Assembly (NCBI GenBank): GCA_963847965.1
Contig: CAWKCG010000048.1
Location: 141,050 to 205,049 of the forward strand
DNA: 64,000 bases
Direction: 5' to 3'
From: Palsa-504 sp963847965
GTDB lineage: Bacteria > Actinomycetota > Actinomycetes > Streptosporangiales > Streptosporangiaceae
This document shows, one piece after another, positions 8,289-16,033 of the stretch. The notes below the pieces were generated by a model that saw only the letters and a list, made by a program, of their open reading frames with translations, did no database searches and was not told where the DNA came from. A program made the translations under genes and the position numbers. Numbering within the stretch: the first letter of the stretch is position 1; each line of letters opens with the position of its first letter.

Positions 8289-9805
8289 ACACGACGGCCG
8301 GGGTGCTGTACGGCGTGGGGCTCGGCCCCGGCGACCCCGAACTGGTCACCGTGAAGGCGGCACGCCTCATCGGGTCCGCCGACGTCGTCGCCTACCACTG
8401 CGCCCGCCACGGACGCTCGATCGCGCGCTCGATCGCCGCGCCCTACCTGCGCGGCGACCAGATCGAGGAACAGCTCGTGTACCCGGTCACCACCGAGAAC
8501 ACGGACCACCCGGGCGGTTACGAGGCCGCGATCGAGGAGTTCTACGAGCAGGCCGCGGCCCGGCTGATAACCCACCTAGCGGCCGGGCGCGACGTGGTCC
8601 TGCTGGCCGAGGGTGACCCCCTCTTCTACAGCAGCTACATGCACATGCACAAGCGCATCAGCAGCCGGTTCCGCACCGAGATCGTCCCCGGCATCACCTC
8701 GGTGAGCGCCGCCTCGGCCGCGCTGGCCATGCCGCTGGTGGAAGGCGATGACGTGCTGACCGTGCTGCCGGGCACGCTGGGCCGTGAGGAACTCACGCGC
8801 AGGCTGAGCGGCACCGGCGCCGCCGCGATCATGAAGATCAGCCGCAGCTACGATGACGTCCGGGAGGCGCTGAAGGAATCCGGGCGCCTGCCGCAGGCGT
8901 ACTACGTCGAGCGCGCGTCTGGCGGCTCTGCGCAGGTCATCGAGCCGGCTGGGGACGTTGATCCGACGGGCGTTCCGTACATGTCGATCGTCATGGTCCC
9001 CGGAGCCGAGGCGGCCGCCCGGCCGCCGCAGGCGCACGCCGACGGGGAACGCCGGGCCGGGCGGGTCGACGTGGTCGGCCTGGGCCCGGCCGGGCGCGAC
9101 TGGCTCACCCCCCAGGCGATGGCGGTCCTGGCCGCCGCCGACGACATCGTCGGCTACGCGCCCTACGTCGACCGGGTACCGCGCAACCCGAGGCAGCAGC
9201 GGCACGGCAGCGATAACCGGGCCGAGGCGCAGCGCGCCGAGTTCGCCCTCGACCTGGCGCTCCGGGGCCGGCGGGTCGCCGTGGTCTCCTCCGGAGACCC
9301 GGGCGTGTTCGCCATGGCCTCGGTCGTGCTCGAGGCGGCCGCCAGCCACGAGCGGTTCGCGGACGTGCCGGTCGACGTCGTGCCCGGGATCACCGCGGCG
9401 CAGGCCGTCGCGAGCCAGGCCGGCGCCCCGCTCGGGCACGATTACGTGGTGCTGTCCCTGTCGGACCGGCTCAAACCCTGGGAGGTCATCGCTCAACGGC
9501 TCAGGGCGGCAGCGGCGGGCGACTTCGCCATCGCGATCTACAACCCGGCGTCCAGGTCACGGCGGCGCCAGCTCGCCGATGCCCGCGAGCTGCTCCTGGC
9601 CCACCGGGACCCGGGGACGCCGGTCGTGGTCGGCCGCGCCGTCGGCACGCCCGACCAGCAGGTCACCGTGACCACGCTCGGCGACCTTGACCCGGACCAG
9701 GTTGACATGCAGTGCCTGCTCATCATCGGCTCCAGCCAGACGCGCATCCTGCGCGGCGGGACCCGGGCCGGCCGGGTGGTCACGCCGCGCCGGTACCCGG
9801 GCTGA
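8285..9805 (+). CDS. cobIJ: Fused precorrin-2 C20- / precorrin-3B C17-methyltransferase (CobIJ)
   Basis: One 506-residue polypeptide with two SAM-dependent corrin methyltransferases. The N-terminal CobI half (about 1-245) starts YGVGLGPGDPELVTVKAARL and carries LLAEGDPLFYS. The C-terminal CobJ half (about 258-506) starts VDVVGLGPAGRDWL and carries VVSSGDPGVFAMA and IYNPASRSRRRQL. CobI acts on precorrin-2, CobJ performs methylation with ring contraction on precorrin-3B, the CobG product. The fusion is common in actinobacteria. It is coupled to cobH by a 4-base overlap, and its 3' end overlaps convergent cobK by 26 bases. Confidence 0.95.
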   Translation: MNTTAGVLYGVGLGPGDPELVTVKAARLIGSADVVAYHCARHGRSIARSIAAPYLRGDQIEEQLVYPVTTENTDHPGGYEAAIEEFYEQAAARLITHLAAGRDVVLLAEGDPLFYSSYMHMHKRISSRFRTEIVPGITSVSAASAALAMPLVEGDDVLTVLPGTLGREELTRRLSGTGAAAIMKISRSYDDVREALKESGRLPQAYYVERASGGSAQVIEPAGDVDPTGVPYMSIVMVPGAEAAARPPQAHADGERRAGRVDVVGLGPAGRDWLTPQAMAVLAAADDIVGYAPYVDRVPRNPRQQRHGSDNRAEAQRAEFALDLALRGRRVAVVSSGDPGVFAMASVVLEAAASHERFADVPVDVVPGITAAQAVASQAGAPLGHDYVVLSLSDRLKPWEVIAQRLRAAAAGDFAIAIYNPASRSRRRQLADARELLLAHRDPGTPVVVGRAVGTPDQQVTVTTLGDLDPDQVDMQCLLIIGSSQTRILRGGTRAGRVVTPRRYPG

Positions 9806-10520
9806 CCCACCGCACAGCCTCGGCGACCGTCGTCACCACCGGGCTGCCCGCCGGCAGCGACGGCCGGGCGACCATGAGGACCTGCACCCCGAGCTCCAGG
9901 GCGGCCCGCAGCTTGGCCGCCGTCATCGGCCCGCCGCTGTTCTTCGTGACGAGCAATCCCACGCCGTGGTCGCGCATCAACGCCGACTCGCCTTCGACCG
10001 TGTACGGGCCGCGGTCGAGAACCAGCGTCATGCGCGGCGGGACCGGCCCGTCGGGCGGGTCGACGGCCCGGACCAGGAATCGGTGCACGTCGTCTGCGGC
10101 AAAGACGCCCAGGTCCCGGCGGCCCGTGGTGAGGAACACCGACTCGCCGGTCCAGGCGCGCACGGCGGCGGCGGCCTCGCCGATATCCGCCACCACGTTC
10201 CAGGACGAGGCGGCCTCCCATTCCGGGCGGCGCAGGACCAGCAGCTGCACGCCCGTCTGCGCGGCGGCCTCAGCGGCGTTGGCGGTGATCGTGCCGGCGA
10301 ACGGGTGCGTCGCGTCGACGACGCCGGTGATGCCCTCCGCACGCAGGAACGCCGCGAGGCCCGCGGCACCGCCGAACCCGCCGACGCGTACCGGTCCGTC
10401 CGGGAGCCGCGGCTCCCGGACCCGGCCGGCCAGCGACGAGAGCACGTCGACACCGGCCGTCACCAGCTCAGCGGCCAGCTCCCGCGCCTCGCTAGTCCCG
10501 CCGAGGATCAGGATGCGCAC
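9780..10520 (-). CDS. cobK: Precorrin-6A reductase
   Basis: NADPH-dependent reductase that converts precorrin-6A to precorrin-6B. The 246-residue protein opens with a nucleotide-binding loop, RILILGGTSEARELA, and has the family segments VVDATHPFAGTIT and LLVTKNSGGPMTAAKL. GTG 10520 is preceded by TAGCCT at exactly six bases and no ribosome-binding site, which suggests a leaderless message. It is transcribed towards cobIJ and overlaps its 3' end; divergent cobF starts only 33 bases away. Confidence 0.93.
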   Translation of the reverse strand: MRILILGGTSEARELAAELVTAGVDVLSSLAGRVREPRLPDGPVRVGGFGGAAGLAAFLRAEGITGVVDATHPFAGTITANAAEAAAQTGVQLLVLRRPEWEAASSWNVVADIGEAAAAVRAWTGESVFLTTGRRDLGVFAADDVHRFLVRAVDPPDGPVPPRMTLVLDRGPYTVEGESALMRDHGVGLLVTKNSGGPMTAAKLRAALELGVQVLMVARPSLPAGSPVVTTVAEAVRWVSPGTGAA

Positions 10521-10526
10521 GAGCCC

Positions 10527-10532
10527 AGGCTA
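10527..10532 (-). promoter_or_regulatory. Leaderless -10 hexamer for cobK
   Basis: Read on the minus strand this is TAGCCT, six bases before the GTG start of cobK. The divergent cobF promoter must overlap the same short spacer. Confidence 0.5.
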
Positions 10533-10553
10533 GTCGTGCGGGACACTGGGCAG

Positions 10554-11321
10554 ATGCGCGAACTGCTCGTCATCGGCATGGGTCCCGGGCACCCGGACCA
10601 GATCACCGTCCAGGCCGTGCGGGCCCTCAACCGGGTGGACGTCTTCTTCCGCATCGACAAGGGCGACGCCAAATCCGGGCTGAACGCCGCCCGCGACGAG
10701 ATCCTGCGTCGGCACGTCACCCAGCCGGGCGGCAGGGTCGTCGAGATCCCCGAGCCGCCGCGGGACCGGTCCGCCGCCGATTACCAGAGTGCCGTCCGCG
10801 ACTGGCACGAGGCCCGCGCCGAGCTCATCGAGACCGCGATAGCGGACGAGCTCGGGCAGGACGGCGTTGGCGCGTTCCTGGTCTGGGGCGACCCGTCGGT
10901 CTACGACTCGACGCTGCGGATCATCGACCGCATCCAGGCTCGCGGCGCCGTCCCGTTCGAGTACGCGGTGATCCCCGGAGTCACCAGCGTGCAGGCGCTC
11001 GCGGCCGCTCACCGGATCCCGCTGAACCGGATCGGCGAGCCGATCCACATCACCCCGGCCCGGCGGATCGCCGATGGGCTGCCCGAAGGACTGGACAGCG
11101 CCGTCGTCATGCTCGATTCCGGCTTCACCGCGGCCGGGCTCGACGACCCCGCGCTGACCGTCTTCTGGGGCGCCTACCTCAGCACGCCGGATGAGACCCT
11201 CATCCGCGGCCCGCTGCCCGAGGTAGCGGAGGAGATCACCGCCACCAGGGCGGCGCTAAGGGCCCGGCACGGCTGGATCATGGACACCTACCTGCTGCGC
11301 CGCGACCGTTCGGCCGAATAG
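10554..11321 (+). CDS. cobF: Precorrin-6A synthase (deacetylating)
   Basis: SAM-dependent methyltransferase that methylates C-1 of precorrin-5 and releases acetate. The 255-residue protein starts at ATG 10554 (MRELLVIGMGPGHPDQITVQ), although the frame is open far upstream; the conserved glycine-rich start of the methylase fold fixes this choice. FLVWGDPSVYDSTLRI is the family GDP motif, and VIPGVTSVQALAAAHRIPLN follows. There is no clear Shine-Dalgarno, but GACACT lies six bases before the ATG. The 3' end overlaps convergent cobM by 34 bases. Confidence 0.92.
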   Translation: MRELLVIGMGPGHPDQITVQAVRALNRVDVFFRIDKGDAKSGLNAARDEILRRHVTQPGGRVVEIPEPPRDRSAADYQSAVRDWHEARAELIETAIADELGQDGVGAFLVWGDPSVYDSTLRIIDRIQARGAVPFEYAVIPGVTSVQALAAAHRIPLNRIGEPIHITPARRIADGLPEGLDSAVVMLDSGFTAAGLDDPALTVFWGAYLSTPDETLIRGPLPEVAEEITATRAALRARHGWIMDTYLLRRDRSAE

Positions 11322-12037
11322 AGGTGGCTGTCGCGGAACCCCTCCGCGGCGAGAACCGGCCCGACGATGATCACCGCGGTGCTCTTGACCGACGCGGCCA
11401 GCACCTGCTCGGCGATGTCACCGAGGGTGCCGCGCAGCACGACCTCGCCCGGCTGGCTGGCGTAGGCGACGACGGCCGCGGGGCACTGCGGCCCGTAGTG
11501 CGGCACCAGCTCGGCGACCACCTGCTCGATCCGCTGCACGGCGAGGTGCAGCACCAGCGTCGCCCCGGTCGCGCCCAGGCTGGCCAGGTCCTCGCCCGGC
11601 GGCATCGGCGTGGCCCGGTGCGCGATCCGGGTCAAGATGACCGTCTGGCCCACGCCGGGCACGGTCAGCTCGCGGCGCAGGGCCGCGGCGGCCGCGGCGA
11701 ACGCCGGAACGCCCGGGGCGATGTCGTACCCGATGCCGGCCCGGTCCAGGCGGCGAGCCTGCTCGGCCACGGCGCTGAAGACGGCCGGGTCGCCGGAGCA
11801 GAGGCGCACAACGTCGAGCCCCGCGGCGTCCGCCTCGACCATGGCCGCGGTTATCTGGTCGAGGGTGAGGTCGGCGGTGTCGACCAGCCGGGCCGTCGGC
11901 GGGCAGTACGCGAGGACCTCGGCGGGGACGAGGCTGCCGGCGTACAGGCACACCGAGCACTCCGACAGCAGCCGCCGCGCGCGGACGGTGATCAGGTCTG
12001 CCGCGCCAGGTCCGGCGCCGACGAAGTGGATGGTCAC
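11288..12037 (-). CDS. cobM: Precorrin-4 C11-methyltransferase
   Basis: SAM-dependent enzyme that converts precorrin-4 to precorrin-5. The 249-residue protein begins TIHFVGAGPGAADLITVRA and contains RLCSGDPAVFSAVAEQ and YDIAPGVPAFAAAAAAL. The open frame extends upstream to 12658, but GTG 12037 starts the methylase fold, has GGGAGGG just upstream and overlaps the cobL stop by four bases (GTGA), so it is translationally coupled to cobL. Confidence 0.94.
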   Translation of the reverse strand: MTIHFVGAGPGAADLITVRARRLLSECSVCLYAGSLVPAEVLAYCPPTARLVDTADLTLDQITAAMVEADAAGLDVVRLCSGDPAVFSAVAEQARRLDRAGIGYDIAPGVPAFAAAAAALRRELTVPGVGQTVILTRIAHRATPMPPGEDLASLGATGATLVLHLAVQRIEQVVAELVPHYGPQCPAAVVAYASQPGEVVLRGTLGDIAEQVLAASVKSTAVIIVGPVLAAEGFRDSHLYSAERSRRSR

Positions 12038-13266
12038 GGGCCCTCCCGGTGAGGGGCCGGCGGACCGGAAGGCTTGCGGACGGACCACTGAACGACGGGC
12101 AGCGCCGGCCTCCAGGTCGTGAAGGTGCCGAGCCCTTCGGCGCGTTCCACTCCGATCCGCGTCAGGGTGCCGCCCACGCTGTGCCACCAGCCGGCCAGGG
12201 CCCCCTGCCCCTCGATCGTGACCGCGTTCGCCACCAGCCGGCCGCCGACGGCGAGCGCGTCCCAGCAGGCGCGCACGACACCTTCGTCGGTGACCCCGCC
12301 GCCGACGAACACCGCGTCCGGCCGGGGCAGCCCGGACAGCGCGTCCGGGGCCGAGCCGGGCACCACGACCAGTCCCGGCACGCCCAGCGCGGCGGCGTTC
12401 CGGGTGATGCGGTCCCGGCGGTCGGCGCGCGGCTCGACGGCGATCGCGCGGCTCGACGGGTGGACCCGCATCCATTCGATGCCGACGCTGCCCGACCCGG
12501 CCCCCACGTCCCACAGCAGCTGACCGGGCACCGGGGCCAGCGCGGCCAGCGTCAGAGCGCGGACCTCGCGCTTGGTGATCTGCCCGTCCTGCTCGAACGC
12601 GTCGTCGGGCAGGCCGGGAACCCGTGACAGGGGCGCGGCGCCGGCGTCGAGCCTGCACTCGATCGCGACGATGGCCAGGCGGCTGTGCGGCCGCCCGTCC
12701 GCGGGCGCTACAACCTCTTGCTCGCCGCCCAGGTCCGCGAGCAGCGTGACCTGACTGCCACCGAACCCACGGCCGTCAAGCAGCGCGCGGACGTCGGCCG
12801 CCGCCGTGGTCTCGGCGGTCAGCGCGAACACCCGCCGCCCGGGCTGGAGCACCGGGTGCAGCAGCTCCCGCGGCCGGCCGACCAGGCTCACCACCTCGAT
12901 GTCGTCCAGCGGCCAGCCGAGCCGCGCCGCCGCCAGCGACACCGACGACGGGTGGGGCAGCACGGTGACGCGCGCGGCGCCGAGGATGCCGACCAGGGTG
13001 GAGCCGATGCCGTAGAACATCGGGTCACCGCTGGCCAGCACCACCAGCGCGGACCCGGCGTGCGCGCCGACCAGCTCGGACAGGCCGGGCAGCAGCGGAC
13101 TCGGCAGCAGAATCCGCCGGCCGGGCACGGCCGAAGGCAGTAGCGAGAGCTGCCGCGGCCCGCCGATAAGCACGCCGGCCTGCTCGATCGCGGCCCTCGA
13201 AGGTGGCGACAATCCACCCCACCCGTCGGCCCCGATACCGACCACAGTCACGGTCTCGGACAGCAC
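12034..13266 (-). CDS. cobL: Precorrin-6Y C5,15-methyltransferase (decarboxylating)
   Basis: Bifunctional enzyme that methylates C-5 and C-15 and decarboxylates the C-12 acetate side chain of precorrin-6B. The N-terminal CbiE-like half (VTVVGIGADGWGGLSP, VLASGDPMFYGIGSTL) is followed by a CbiT-like half with the Rossmann SAM site LLWDVGAGSGSVGIEW near residue 250. About 410 residues is normal. The start is GTG 13266, directly at the methylase fold. Its promoter must lie in or beside the DNA that encodes the opposite-strand cobalamin riboswitch. Confidence 0.93.
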   Translation of the reverse strand: MLSETVTVVGIGADGWGGLSPPSRAAIEQAGVLIGGPRQLSLLPSAVPGRRILLPSPLLPGLSELVGAHAGSALVVLASGDPMFYGIGSTLVGILGAARVTVLPHPSSVSLAAARLGWPLDDIEVVSLVGRPRELLHPVLQPGRRVFALTAETTAAADVRALLDGRGFGGSQVTLLADLGGEQEVVAPADGRPHSRLAIVAIECRLDAGAAPLSRVPGLPDDAFEQDGQITKREVRALTLAALAPVPGQLLWDVGAGSGSVGIEWMRVHPSSRAIAVEPRADRRDRITRNAAALGVPGLVVVPGSAPDALSGLPRPDAVFVGGGVTDEGVVRACWDALAVGGRLVANAVTIEGQGALAGWWHSVGGTLTRIGVERAEGLGTFTTWRPALPVVQWSVRKPSGPPAPHREGP

Positions 13267-13287
13267 GCCGTACAGTCTGCCGCAGGC

Positions 13288-13402
13288 TGTGAGAGGATGG
13301 CGGGCGAACGGCTGCCGAGGAACACCGGTGCGAATCCGGGACGGTCCCGCCACTGTGACCCGTTGGCATAAACGGGAAGCCAGACCATCGGCACCCGTGC
13401 CG
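13288..13402 (+). promoter_or_regulatory. Cobalamin (B12) riboswitch aptamer
   Basis: The conserved B12-box elements are present in order: GAGGAACACCGGTGCGAATC, then GGTCCCGCCACTGTGACC (ending near 13360), and finally GAAGCCAGACCATCGGC (13376-13392). Pairing segments CTGCCGA and TCGGCA flank the core. It lies on the plus strand just ahead of the chelatase-cobO-cobB operon, which it should switch off when adenosylcobalamin is abundant. Confidence 0.93.
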
Positions 13403-13453
13403 CCGGGCCATCGCCCGGTGGTCGTCGCTGTCGGCGGGCGCGGACACCCGCCG
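13403..13453 (+). promoter_or_regulatory. Riboswitch expression platform hairpins
   Basis: Two stem-loops follow the aptamer: CCGGGC (13403-13408) with GCCCGG (13413-13418), and CGGCGGG (13432-13438) with CCCGCCG (13447-13453). The second ends three bases before the ribosome-binding site GAAGAGGG (13457-13464). There is no U-tract, so control of translation initiation is more likely than termination. Confidence 0.5.
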
Positions 13454-13472
13454 GGTGAAGAGGGCTGTAGCC

Positions 13473-14738
13473 GTGACCCAGTTTCCGTTCAGCGCCGTCG
13501 TCGCGATGGACGACATGCTGCTGGCGCTGATCCTGAACGCGATCTCGCCGGCCATCGGCGGGGTACTCGTACGCGGCGAGAAGGGGACCGCGAAGTCGAC
13601 CGCGGTCCGCGCGCTGACCACGGTCCTGCCGCCGGTCGAGGTCATCGCGGGCTGCCGCTTCTCGTGCTCGCCGTCGGCCCCGGACCCGCAGTGCCCCGAC
13701 GGCCCGCACGCGGCGGGGGCTGAGCCCCAGGAGCGCCCGACCCGCCTGGTGGAGCTGCCGGTCGGCGCCACCGAAGACCGGCTCACCGGTTCGCTGGACG
13801 TCGGGCGCGCGCTCACCGAGGGCGTTACGTCTTTCCAGCCGGGGTTGCTGGCCGCGGCGCACCGGGGCGTCCTGTACGTCGACGAGGTCAACCTGCTGCA
13901 CGACCACCTTGTCGACCTGCTGCTCGACGCGGCCGCCCTCGGGACCAGCTACGTCGAGCGTGACGGGGTATCGGTGCAGCACGAGGCCAGGTTCTTGCTG
14001 GTCGGCACCATGAACCCCGAGGAAGGCGAGCTCCGGCCGCAGTTGCTTGACCGGTTCGGCCTGACCGTCGAGGCGGCCGCGCCGCGCGACCCGGCGACCC
14101 GGGCCGAGGTAATCCGCAGGCGGATCGCCTTCGACGCCGATCCCGAGGGGTTCGCGGCGAAGTACGCCGACAGCGAGGCGGCGGTCGCCGCCTCCATCGC
14201 CGCGGCCCGGGCGCACCTGCCGGCCGTCGTCGTCGACGACGCCGCGCTCGAGCAGATCGCGACGGTCTGCGCCAGCTTCGGCGTGGACGGACTGCGGGCT
14301 GACATCGTGATCGCGCGAGCCGCCGCCGCGCACGCGGCCTGGCGATCCGCCGCGGTACTGACCCGCGAGGATATCCGCGTCGCCTCCCGGCTGGCGCTCC
14401 CGCACCGCCGCCGGCGCAATCCGTTCGACGCCCCCGGCCTGGACGAGCAGCAGCTAGACGACGCGCTTGGCGGTGAACCAGACGGCGGGCCAGACGACGA
14501 GCCGGATCCGCCGCCGCCCCACTCCGGGCCGACGCAAAGCAATACCTCCGCAAAAACGGGCGACCAGGCGGCCGGGCGTGAGTCGGTCCGGCCGAGCGGC
14601 GCGACGTTCCGCGCGCGCCGGCTTGAGGTACCGGGCAAGGGAAACGGGGCCGCGGGGCGGCGCTCGCGCGCCTACACCGACGGCGGCCGTACCGTCGGCG
14701 CCGGCGGCCCGGGTCGTCGCCGCGTGACGTGCATGTGA
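13473..14738 (+). CDS. Magnesium/cobalt chelatase AAA+ ATPase (ChlI-like; N-terminal part of a split ChlI-ChlD gene)
   Basis: AAA+ subunit assumed to power metal insertion with CobN. Walker A is GEKGTAKST at residues 35-43; LYVDEVNLLHDHLVDLLLDA is Walker B, and VGTMNPEEGELRPQLLDRFG is the sensor region of the Mg-chelatase I family. A Pro/Asp-rich linker follows from about residue 330. GTG 13473 has GAAGAGGG eight bases upstream. In many actinobacteria this domain is fused to a VWA domain in one protein of about 630-670 residues. Here the frame runs out just after the linker (GRTVGAGGPGRRRVTCM), while the next frame carries on with the expected sequence. A one-base loss near 14700-14713 would explain it. 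Confidence 0.85.
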   Translation: MTQFPFSAVVAMDDMLLALILNAISPAIGGVLVRGEKGTAKSTAVRALTTVLPPVEVIAGCRFSCSPSAPDPQCPDGPHAAGAEPQERPTRLVELPVGATEDRLTGSLDVGRALTEGVTSFQPGLLAAAHRGVLYVDEVNLLHDHLVDLLLDAAALGTSYVERDGVSVQHEARFLLVGTMNPEEGELRPQLLDRFGLTVEAAAPRDPATRAEVIRRRIAFDADPEGFAAKYADSEAAVAASIAAARAHLPAVVVDDAALEQIATVCASFGVDGLRADIVIARAAAAHAAWRSAAVLTREDIRVASRLALPHRRRRNPFDAPGLDEQQLDDALGGEPDGGPDDEPDPPPPHSGPTQSNTSAKTGDQAAGRESVRPSGATFRARRLEVPGKGNGAAGRRSRAYTDGGRTVGAGGPGRRRVTCM

Positions 14739-15418
14739 CCGCGACCCTCATGGCGTGCGCGCCGCACCAGATCCGCCGCGGCCGGACCGGGCCCGGCCTG
14801 CTCCTCGAGGAAGCAGACCTGCGTGAGCGTCGCCGCGAGGGGCGCGAGTCCAACCTGGTCCTGTTCCTGGTGGACGCGAGCGGATCGATGGCCGCCCGCG
14901 GCCGGATGGAAGCGGCCAAGGGGGCCGTGCTCTCCCTGCTGCTCGACGCTTACCAGCGCCGCGACAAGGTGGGCCTGATCTGCTTCCGCGGCGCCGGTGC
15001 GCAGCTGCTGCTGCCCCCCACCTCATCCGTGGACGCCGCCGCGAGCAGGCTGGAGAAGATGCCCTCGGGAGGGCGGACCCCGCTGCAGGCCGGGCTCACC
15101 GAGGCCCACGCCGTGCTGCTCCGCGAGCGGCTGCGTGACCCGCAGCGCAGGCCGCTTCTCGTCGTCGTCACCGACGGCCGTCACACCGCGGGCGGCGACC
15201 CGGGCGCCGCGGCCCTGCGGTTGCGCCGCGATGGCGTCGCAGCCGTCGTCGTCGACTGCGAGACCGGGCCGATGCGCCTGGGGCTGGCCGGCGACCTCGC
15301 CCGTACCCTGGGCGCCCAGCACCTGAACCTGCGCGACGTCGGCGACCTCTCCGCAGGCGTCCTGGCCGACTCGGTCCGCGCCTACCGGCAGGCCATCCGC
15401 CGCGAACAGGTGGCCTGA
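14729..15418 (+). CDS. VWA-domain chelatase subunit (ChlD-like; C-terminal part of the split gene)
   Basis: 229 residues from GTG 14729, overlapping the previous frame by ten bases. The VWA domain has the MIDAS motif DASGSM (in LVLFLVDASGSMAARGRM) and LLVVVTDGRHTAGG; it would coordinate Mg2+ and contact the AAA+ ring and CobN. The start of the frame, VTATLMACAPHQIRRGR, is normally internal to the fused protein, and the frame is open upstream of the GTG without a ribosome-binding site. So it may be translated by coupling, by frameshifting, or the split may be an artefact. cobO follows after three bases. Confidence 0.85.
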   Translation: MHVTATLMACAPHQIRRGRTGPGLLLEEADLRERRREGRESNLVLFLVDASGSMAARGRMEAAKGAVLSLLLDAYQRRDKVGLICFRGAGAQLLLPPTSSVDAAASRLEKMPSGGRTPLQAGLTEAHAVLLRERLRDPQRRPLLVVVTDGRHTAGGDPGAAALRLRRDGVAAVVVDCETGPMRLGLAGDLARTLGAQHLNLRDVGDLSAGVLADSVRAYRQAIRREQVA

Positions 15419-15421
15419 GCC

Positions 15422-16033
15422 ATGCCGCAGGGACAGCCAGAGACCGTCCCGGACGACGGGCTGACCACCAGGCAGCGCCGGAACCGGCCGCTGCTGATCG
15501 TGCACACCGGCGCGATGAAGGGGAAGTCGACCGCCGCGTTCGGCCTGGCCCTGCGCGGCTGGCACCAGGGCTGGAGCATCGCGGTCTACCAGTTCGTCAA
15601 GAGCGCCAAGTGGCGGGTCGGCGAGGAGGCCGCCTTCCTGGCCCTCGGCCGGCTGCACGAGCAGACCGGCGAGGGCGGCGAGGTCGCCTGGCACAAGATG
15701 GGCGAGGGCTGGTCGTGGATCCAGCGCGGCGACCCCGAAGACCACGCCGCGAACGCCCGCGAGGGCTGGGCGCAGATCAAGCGGGACCTGACCGCCGAGC
15801 GGCACGGCCTGTACGTCCTTGACGAGTTCACCTACCCGATGAAGTGGGGGTGGATCGACGTCGCCGACGTCGTGACGGCGCTCACCGCCCGGCCCGGGCA
15901 CCAGCACGTGGTGATCACCGGCCGCGACGCGCACCAGGACCTGATCGACGCCGCGGACCTGGTCGTCGAGATGACGAAGATCAAGCACCCCATGGACGCG
16001 GGCCAGAAGGGCCAGCGCGGCATCGAGTGGTGA
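15422..16033 (+). CDS. cobO: Cob(I)yrinic acid a,c-diamide adenosyltransferase
   Basis: Transfers the adenosyl group of ATP to Co(I) of the corrinoid. The 203-residue protein belongs to the BtuR/CobO/CobP family. The P-loop HTGAMKGKST is at residues 28-37, followed by AFGLALRGWHQGW and the typical YQFVKSAKWRVGEE. LYVLDEFTYPMKWGW is the Walker B region, and HVVITGRDAHQDLIDAADLV closes the domain. It is third in the riboswitch-controlled operon; its stop overlaps cobB as GTGA. Confidence 0.95.
   Translation: MPQGQPETVPDDGLTTRQRRNRPLLIVHTGAMKGKSTAAFGLALRGWHQGWSIAVYQFVKSAKWRVGEEAAFLALGRLHEQTGEGGEVAWHKMGEGWSWIQRGDPEDHAANAREGWAQIKRDLTAERHGLYVLDEFTYPMKWGWIDVADVVTALTARPGHQHVVITGRDAHQDLIDAADLVVEMTKIKHPMDAGQKGQRGIEW

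Noticed and set aside
9687..10553. N-terminal extension of the cobF frame
   Set aside because: It lies antisense to cobK, lacks a fold, and the CobF methylase begins at 10554.
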